Below are positions 1 to 5,900 of a stretch of DNA of 7,105 nt, piece by piece. The notes under the pieces are model-generated. The model was not told the DNA's origin, made no database searches, and worked only from the letters and a program-made list of their open reading frames with translations. Origin of the DNA: a bacterium (GTDB lineage: Bacteria > Chlamydiota > Chlamydiia > Chlamydiales > JAFEGQ01); NCBI GenBank assembly GCA_021809305.1, contig JAKBAF010000068.1:1-7105 (forward strand), read 5' to 3'. Position 1 is the stretch's first letter. The number at the start of each line of letters is the position of its first letter. The position numbers and the translations under genes are program-made.

Positions 1-1
1 C

Positions 2-1222
2 GAGCACTTGGCAGAACTTGCTGCGCTGCTAGGTCAAGAAAGGGGCTTTTCAAATCCCCACTTCATCAAGCAGATCGATGCGCAGCCCTCCCTCCTCTCT
101 TCCAATAGTTCATCGATTTACATTGGGCTTTGTTTGCTCGAGCATAGCATCTCAGAGGAGAATTGGCGCGAGATCGAGCAATTTGCTTGCCGACACTCTC
201 TGGGCTCTCTTCTCTCCTCTTGCCACCTCTTTCGAGAGATCTATTGCATGGATCAATTCTCTTCTTCTCAGGAAAGAGGCGGTCTACCACTTCCTCCTCG
301 TTACCAACCACTGAGTGGGGTCTACTCAGATCTCTGTCTCACCTTTGATGGCGAAGAGAGAGAGCTGAAGTTGCATAAGAAGGTGATTGCTGCTGCTTCA
401 CTGGAACTTAAGAAGAGGGTGGAGCCGGGCGGTGACTTTTACGGTGCTTCCACTTCCTGCCCTCTTTTCTCTCGCAGCAGACTACTTGCGCTGCGAGACA
501 GAGTTGAAGAGGGCGAAAAGATCGGTGATGAATTTGGAGAACTTGGCGACTACTTTCGCAATTGGGTTGGCAAGGATTCTTTAATCACAGGAGAGCTAGC
601 TAACCTCTTTGTTACTTCACATAGTGATGAGGCTGTTCATTCTTCCTCAGCCCTGTTCTGTTTCTTCGAAATTCTCTATGACCATGAAAAGTTACCGCTC
701 ATACCCAGAGAAGAGCTTCTAGGTGTTGAAGCTCTCGGGATCACCTTTGGGGTTAAATGGATCTCTCTTGCTTGCCAAAGACGCATCATCGAAGAGGCTC
801 TCTTCTCACATCCCGCCGATCTTCTTGGTTGGATTCTTAGGGGGCGTGATGAGATGCTTATGGACGCAATCCGCTCTCTCTGCCAGGGAGATCTTACCTC
901 GAAGCTTTTGGCTCTCTTCACGAATGAGGAGAGTTCATCGATTAGAGAGAAGAACGGGAGAGTCATTCCACTCCTGCTTGAGTTTATCGCACAAAAAAAA
1001 GGCCTGCATGATGCGTCGTTAAGAGAGCTTCTTCGGCTATGTACGGCTTATATTCTGCTTTTCCAAGATGTCGGCGAGGGAGCTGGTACGGATCCCTTTC
1101 TTCGCCTAAGGTCGGCAGAGCGGGAGCTCTTCATCCAATTGAACGAGGCGCTGGCTGTAAGAGGCAATGAAGACGCTCAGAGGCGGGTTGAGCGTCTGTT
1201 AAAAAAAGTAGCTGATTTTTAA
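2..1222 (+). CDS. BTB/POZ-like domain protein, 5'-truncated by window edge
   Basis: Probable bacterial effector with a eukaryotic-type BTB fold; in eukaryotes BTB proteins dimerise and often serve as cullin-3 substrate adaptors. The frame is open to the left edge (codons for Glu-His precede the TTG at 8), so the start lies outside the window and 406 residues are visible. Counting from the TTG at 8, residues 106-137 match the first BTB half: YSDLCLTF, then KLHKKVIAAASLELKKR with the conserved His (H123) before a helix. Residues about 197-265 match the second half: ALFCFFEILYDHEKLPL, EELLGVEALGITFGVKWI, then CQRRIIEEAL, like the usual YTG, elL-A-l and C-L pattern. Between the halves lies an insertion of about 50-60 residues. 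Residues 1-105 and 266-404 look helical; the latter could be a BACK-like extension. No membrane segment or signal peptide is visible. It converges on the F-box gene. The BTB call rests on pattern only and the ubiquitin role is inference. Confidence 0.75.
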   Translation, partial: EHLAELAALLGQERGFSNPHFIKQIDAQPSLLSSNSSSIYIGLCLLEHSISEENWREIEQFACRHSLGSLLSSCHLFREIYCMDQFSSSQERGGLPLPPRYQPLSGVYSDLCLTFDGEERELKLHKKVIAAASLELKKRVEPGGDFYGASTSCPLFSRSRLLALRDRVEEGEKIGDEFGELGDYFRNWVGKDSLITGELANLFVTSHSDEAVHSSSALFCFFEILYDHEKLPLIPREELLGVEALGITFGVKWISLACQRRIIEEALFSHPADLLGWILRGRDEMLMDAIRSLCQGDLTSKLLALFTNEESSSIREKNGRVIPLLLEFIAQKKGLHDASLRELLRLCTAYILLFQDVGEGAGTDPFLRLRSAERELFIQLNEALAVRGNEDAQRRVERLLKKVADF

Positions 1223-1228
1223 CGTTTC

Positions 1229-1274
1229 ATAGTAAGTTGTTGCTATAAAAATGCTTGTCTTTTTTCGATTAAGC
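1229..1274. terminator. Convergent spacer with weak hairpins, possible two-way terminator
   Basis: The 55-bp gap between two convergent genes holds two small stem-loops. On the plus strand, ATAGTAA (1229-1235) pairs with TTGCTAT (1240-1246) around a GTTG loop, with one G-U pair. A T6 tract follows only at 1260-1265, so this is not a canonical terminator for the left gene. On the minus strand, just after the TAA of the F-box gene, GCTT (1274-1271) pairs with AAGC (1256-1253), helped by an inner TC/GA pairing around a mismatch and a bulge. Five T residues follow (1251-1247), which fits a weak intrinsic terminator for that gene. The position between convergent stops supports the role; the stem energies do not. 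Confidence 0.4.
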
Positions 1275-1277
1275 GAT

Positions 1278-2882
1278 TTATTGAAATAGGGGGAGGTGGG
1301 GAGCGAAATCAAATCCACTAGGGGAGCCCGGCCTAGACTGCGTCATCTTTAAGCAAGGATGGCCAGAGTTTGTATCAGTATAGAACTGTAAATTGCGATC
1401 GCCCTCCCAGCCAGAGGGAGGGGGTGGCATTTGTAGTGAATAGAGGTGGCTTGGTTGGGAGTCTCCCTCTTGGGGCACATTCCAGACATCCACCTTACTC
1501 CCTATCCTTGCAAAGAGCAGCTGTAGTTTGCCAAATCGTCTGATTTCAATGGTTAGCGCCTGGCTCCAGCTGCTTTCGGGCACGAGTGATGCGTCTCCAT
1601 CCCTTGCCAGTGGATCAATCGCTTTATGGGGTCCGTACCTCTCTTTCACAAGCATGAGCTCCCTTCCCCCAAAGACCACCACCTTCCCAAGACCACTTTG
1701 GCGTGGTGGATTAAGCTTAACCGTCGTGCCGTCTCGTAGATCAATTGCAAAGAGATGCTCAGCCCCGCCCTGCGACCATAGGGAGAGAAGGTGAAGCTTG
1801 CGCCCATCGCGGTGGTCCGTTAGCTCATAGAGGAAGCCTCCCCCACCTTTAAGGTCACTGGCATTCATTTCCAAATCAATGCGGGATGAGGTCGCCTCGC
1901 CTTTAGATTTTATCAAAGCTATGCAACGCTTTGTTTCACTTTCTTGTCCAATTAAAAAAAGGTGCTCATTACTATCCACCTGGTATCTCAGACCTACACA
2001 GCGCCCAGAAGTTTTTCTCTTTGGAGCCGTATCTGGAAGTGGCTGGCCGAACAATGCATAGCCTCCCCAGAAGAGCTCAACACCCTCAAGCGGCGATAGG
2101 ATAAAGCTATCCCCACGCTCGAGTCCCCATGAGGCAAGCTCATTTTCCTCTAAATAAACCGATTGATGCAAAAGGCTTCCGCTCTCACGTACTGGAAGAA
2201 AGAGAGAGCTATTAGATTTTTGATAAGCCACACTCTCTTGGGTGGCTTGGTAGAGGGAGGGGGCCTCTGTCGGAGATCTCCCAAAGAGCTTCGCGTGCCA
2301 AGCAGGCGATACAGGCACCAGATGAATCGGATTGAGGAGCGCCGACTCAACGGCTTTTAAAAGGCAGTAGAGCCTACCAGGATGGCTCTCCAACACCTCC
2401 TGGTAGACGCCCGCAACTCCATCGCCATATCGGTCCAAAAGCGCCTCTTTCCAAAGAGGATGGAAGCCGCACTCTTGCAAAGAACGCTCAGCTTGCGTGA
2501 GTGATCGAAGCGAGGCGAGATCGAGATAGCGGCCAATAAGAAAGATAAGCTCAAGTGGTAGAAGGTTGCATAGCGAGAAGTCTCCCTTCCAGGAGGCAGC
2601 TATTATGGGGGGTTCCGCCTCTTTGGCCGTGTTAATCTTCGGTTCAGGAACTCCTTTCTTATAGGGCTCCTTACATCGACCTCGAACGGCTAACCACCAA
2701 AAGGAGCTGAGGACGAAGTTAATAGCGCCACCCTTAAGCGCCACGCCCCGCGGCTTGCCTCCCCGATAGAGGGCTGTTGCAACAAGCAAAGAGATAGCCG
2801 AGGCCCCGATAAGAACGAAACTATCGAAGTTCCATCTCGTTGATGGTGGGGAGGGAGAAGCTGGCGATAATTCACTCTGCAC
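1278..2882 (-). CDS. F-box protein with N-terminal hydrophobic hairpin and propeller-like C-terminus
   Basis: Likely secreted or membrane-anchored effector that could recruit host Skp1 and an SCF ubiquitin ligase. Residues 1-17 are Ser/Pro-rich. Residues 18-39 form a strong hydrophobic segment and 51-66 a shorter one, separated by a short basic turn (RGGKPRG). A polar linker (67-100) leads to an F-box at about 104-150: LCNLLPLELIFLIGRYLDL, then SLRSLTQAERSL, ending LWKEALLDRYG, with the family's LP-E-L, yL-dL and W landmarks. Residues from about 270 are beta-rich with repeated strands such as HLFAIDLRDGTTVKL and GSKVDVWNVP, resembling WD/propeller blades, plus a PPPP stretch near the end. GTG at 2882 is the only reasonable start: an in-frame TGA abuts it upstream, AAGGA lies 9 nt before it, and no other Met occurs before mid-protein. 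The promoter and spacer suggest transcription independent of the helical gene upstream. F-box confidence is fairly high; propeller and Inc-like topology are inference. Confidence 0.85.
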   Translation of the reverse strand: MQSELSPASPSPPSTRWNFDSFVLIGASAISLLVATALYRGGKPRGVALKGGAINFVLSSFWWLAVRGRCKEPYKKGVPEPKINTAKEAEPPIIAASWKGDFSLCNLLPLELIFLIGRYLDLASLRSLTQAERSLQECGFHPLWKEALLDRYGDGVAGVYQEVLESHPGRLYCLLKAVESALLNPIHLVPVSPAWHAKLFGRSPTEAPSLYQATQESVAYQKSNSSLFLPVRESGSLLHQSVYLEENELASWGLERGDSFILSPLEGVELFWGGYALFGQPLPDTAPKRKTSGRCVGLRYQVDSNEHLFLIGQESETKRCIALIKSKGEATSSRIDLEMNASDLKGGGGFLYELTDHRDGRKLHLLSLWSQGGAEHLFAIDLRDGTTVKLNPPRQSGLGKVVVFGGRELMLVKERYGPHKAIDPLARDGDASLVPESSWSQALTIEIRRFGKLQLLFARIGSKVDVWNVPQEGDSQPSHLYSLQMPPPPSGWEGDRNLQFYTDTNSGHPCLKMTQSRPGSPSGFDFAPHLPLFQ

Positions 2883-2891
2883 TCAATAATG

Positions 2892-2896
2892 TCCTT
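2892..2896 (-). promoter_or_regulatory. Shine-Dalgarno site for the F-box gene
   Basis: AAGGA on the minus strand lies 9 nt upstream of the GTG at 2882-2880. With the in-frame TGA at 2885-2883 it fixes GTG as the start; no ATG competes in this frame. Confidence 0.8.
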
Positions 2897-2908
2897 AAAA
2901 TTTTCCAT

Positions 2909-2937
2909 ATTATATATTGTTTTAGCATTAAAATCAA
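2909..2937 (-). promoter_or_regulatory. Sigma70-type promoter for the F-box gene
   Basis: On the minus strand a -35 box TTGATT (2937-2932) and a perfect -10 box TATAAT (2914-2909) are separated by exactly 17 nt, inside an AT-rich spacer that contrasts with the coding DNA on both sides. Transcription would start near 2902, giving a leader of about 20 nt that carries the ribosome binding site. The -35 matches consensus at four of six bases. This suggests the F-box gene can be transcribed separately from the large gene upstream. Confidence 0.7.
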
Positions 2938-2942
2938 AGAGA

Positions 2943-2965
2943 GAAGAGGCAATTTTGCTCTCTTC
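2943..2965 (-). terminator. Possible weak intrinsic terminator after the giant helical gene
   Basis: Three bases after the TAG at 2971-2969 a hairpin can form. On the plus strand GAAGAGGC (2943-2950) pairs with GC-CTCTTC (2957-2965), with a single T bulge at 2959 and a six-base loop. In the direction of transcription it is followed by the pyrimidine-rich stretch TCTCTTTGATTTT, which is T-rich but interrupted and overlaps the -35 box of the next gene. It could terminate or attenuate read-through from the upstream gene; the broken T tract makes this uncertain. Confidence 0.4.
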
Positions 2966-2968
2966 AAC

Positions 2969-5900
2969 CTACTTTCCCTTCTTTTTTTCAGGAGAGGAGC
3001 TGTTATGCTTTGTACCGGCTACCCTTGGGCTCGGAGGTGATAGATCTGGATGATCCCAAGTTGCATCGGAAATAAACTCCCTAAACTCAGCAACTATTCC
3101 CAACATCAGTTCGGCGGGCAGCGACTCCTTATCTTTTTTATTTAGAGCGGTAAGTGCCAAAAACCATCGATCAATTATTATTTGAGTGATTTTGGAATCA
3201 GCCACCTCTCTTATCACTCGCACAAGAGGTAGTGCCATGTCATGATGCTGGCGGCGGTATGAGAGGGCGACAAGGGAATCACCAACAGTTGAAATGAGAT
3301 CGCTTAGGAAGGTATTGTAAAAAGTGCCTTGAAAGATAAAGGAGAAGATCTCCTTGAGCAAGGAGAGATGGGTAAGCTGCCACCCTCTTTTTTGCAGCGG
3401 TAGCCTACGCATGATGGCGCTGAACAGCACATACTCCTCTACGGGAAGGCCGCTTGCACCCCCTCGCTTCATCATAGCGCCAAATGTAGTGATGGCCACA
3501 TCTAGCGACGCGGGGTCCTCTGCCAGGGCCCTGAGGGAGGCGAGAGAGCAGGTTATTGACCGATCGATCCATGAGCCAAGCGACCCCTTTTGCGCGCTAT
3601 TGAGATAAGAGCCGTAGAGGGGGTCATCATGAAGGCTCTGGTATAGTCCCCGTTGGAGCTCTTCTCGTTGAATTGCGGCCTCTTTTCCCTTTCCGCTCAG
3701 GTAGACACAGAGGATCCTTCGGAAAAAGGCCTCCATAAAGCCGCATCCGAGGAGGGTGAGCTCATCATTATCAGACGGACCAGCCTCTATCTCACCGACT
3801 TTTTCAAGGAAACATTCAAATGACACCTTTAATTTTGGCAAAAGGGAGCAAAGGAATGCGGAGGCACTTTGGCAAAGCCGCTTTTCATCCTGTGATAGGA
3901 GGTCTATAAGATCGAAATTGGGCGTCTTTCCTTTTAAGCTAAGAAAGAGGAGGTGGCTGAGGGCATAGAGACGCAAGGAGGAAGGCTCCCTTAGGGGCCC
4001 CTTAAGTAGTTGATGCAAGGAGTCCCTGCGATACGCAATTGAAATGGGTATCTCCGGTGCGATAACAAATCGCAAACAGCGAGCCATGTTGTCATAGGAG
4101 GGGACAGTTGCAGCAAACTCTATGGTCGCTTTCAACCAGATTTTTTGATCCTCTTTGTCTAGAGGTAGAGTTAAGGCAAAGGCCATCATATCGACAAGAA
4201 ATGTATAGCAAGCGGTGCGATCGGCGCCAGACTCGGCAGTCTTTTTAATAAATTGAAAAAGAGTGATAAATGATGGCGCAAGCTTGCTTCCTTGAAAGTC
4301 CTTTGTAGCGCAAGCGATTCCCAGGGTTTCGCCGGCCATTTTCACATGCTCTAGCGTTGGATGGCAGGTGACATCATTTAACAGGAGAGAGATCGCTTTG
4401 CAGAGGCCACTCTCGCCTTCATGCCGGAAGGACTCAGCAGCAAGTGAGGGAACAAGAGCGCTCGCCCGTTTAAGCCACTTACCCTCCTCTTTGAGCCCCC
4501 GTTTTAAATAACCACGGGCCTGAGTAAGGGCTCTTATTCTTAGTAGAGCTGGACAGATTTTTGATGAGACGAGCGGTTTCAGGGCATTAGAGCTTGTCTC
4601 ACCGTCGGCCATAGCCTCAAGCAATTTAATATAAGCTAGTTCATTCTCATCACTCTCTACTTTTTTTATGCGATTAAATACTTCGGCATAAAGAGTAGAG
4701 AGGAGATTTGGTAGAAATTTCTGCATTTCTGAGCTGGTTGTGACTAATTCTAGGATGCTTTTATGACCAAGCTGCAACTCATCAATTTCTACGGACCAAA
4801 CACAGGTTAGAGCATTAAAAGAATGAAAAGATTCTCGTTTCTCTTGCGGAAGGAGGTGAAGATAGGGGCGTGGTGTAGCTTGTTTTTTAACCCTCGATTT
4901 GGCTCTTGTTTTAGGTTGAGGTGGAGTGTGGCTCAACAGGGAAAGGAGGAGATTGCGTCTACCTCTAATTACAGAGGGAGGTAGGGTAGACCTCTCTTCA
5001 TGCAACAACATCAGACCCGTCATCAACCGGCTGTAGCCATTGATCTCATCAATTGAAAAATGGGACTTTTTAAAGAGAGGCGTCAGGTGAGGGGCTGAGA
5101 GGGCGTGAGTTAGACCTGTAAAAAGGCTTGTTGCATCTTTAGCCTTACCATTTTTTATGCGATCTAGTGTGGGAAGATCGAGGAGATCCGGAATAAGTAC
5201 GATTGGATCGGGGAGCCTGTCAAAAAAATCCAAACCAAGTATTAAATAGGCGTGGCTCCAAAGCTCTCTGAAATCGGCAACTTGCACACGTGCAAGAAGT
5301 AGTAAAGCGTGTTGTGTAAGAGGCTCCTTCCACGCTGCTGGATCATCCTCCCAAGGTGAACTTTGGGGCGGCTCGCTCTCTGATTTAAGAATAAAAGGCA
5401 GGCTCATCGCTTCTAGCCAGCGATTCTTATTCAGAAAGAGGAGAAAGAGCGCTCGTAGCGGCTCTATTGCTCCTTGTGCAAAGGGGCTCTCTTTCAACCA
5501 GGGGTGTGCATTGATGAGTTTCTTAATAATGGGGAGTAGGGTAAAGATGCCCGCTTTGGCGCCCTTTGATACAAGACTCCATAGCGCAGCTGCAACTCGA
5601 TCTCTTTCGAGCTTAGAGAGGGTCGTAAGGTGCTCGTTAATAAGTGATAATTTGTTTAATATTTCTCCTTTTGCCTTCACAGAGACCTTGTGGCAAGAGG
5701 TGATAAAGAGATCAAACTCCGCTTGCCTTCCCTCATTAAGAGCGGAGTCGATCAGACCTTTCTCGTCAGCTAGGGCCTGGAGAGCGATAAGAGGCTCTGC
5801 GCTCCTCGCCTTTTTTGCAAAATGGGAGAGAAGAGCGGGGAGCCACAGCTGGAGTTTTTTAGTAAGAGCTGGCGCTAGAGGCTCTCTATCTAAAGCCTTT

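Noticed and set aside
8..10. TTG as the start codon of the BTB-like gene
   Set aside because: The two codons before it are open and there is no room for a ribosome binding site. The protein before the BTB region looks like ordinary coding sequence that continues off the left edge.
1402..1422. GC-rich inverted repeat CCCTCCC / GGGAGGG as a terminator
   Set aside because: It lies inside the F-box gene in the codons for a Pro-rich and Gly/Trp stretch, has no T tract after it on either strand, and is more than 100 bp before the stop.
2840..3040. 66-residue plus-strand open frame crossing the spacer
   Set aside because: It overlaps the start of the F-box gene and the end of the giant gene in antisense, covers the promoter, and has no convincing ribosome binding site or protein-like composition.
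2972..3121. Second F-box near the C-terminus of the giant protein (LPAELMLGIVAEF)
   Set aside because: The opening matches the F-box LP-EL-I pattern, but only about nine more ordered residues follow before a polar Pro/Ser/Lys tail. The rest of the domain, including its second and third helices, is missing.
3524..3533. CAGGGCCCTG palindrome as an operator
   Set aside because: It is a single 10-bp palindrome inside coding DNA with no promoter near it; such matches are expected by chance in GC-rich codons.
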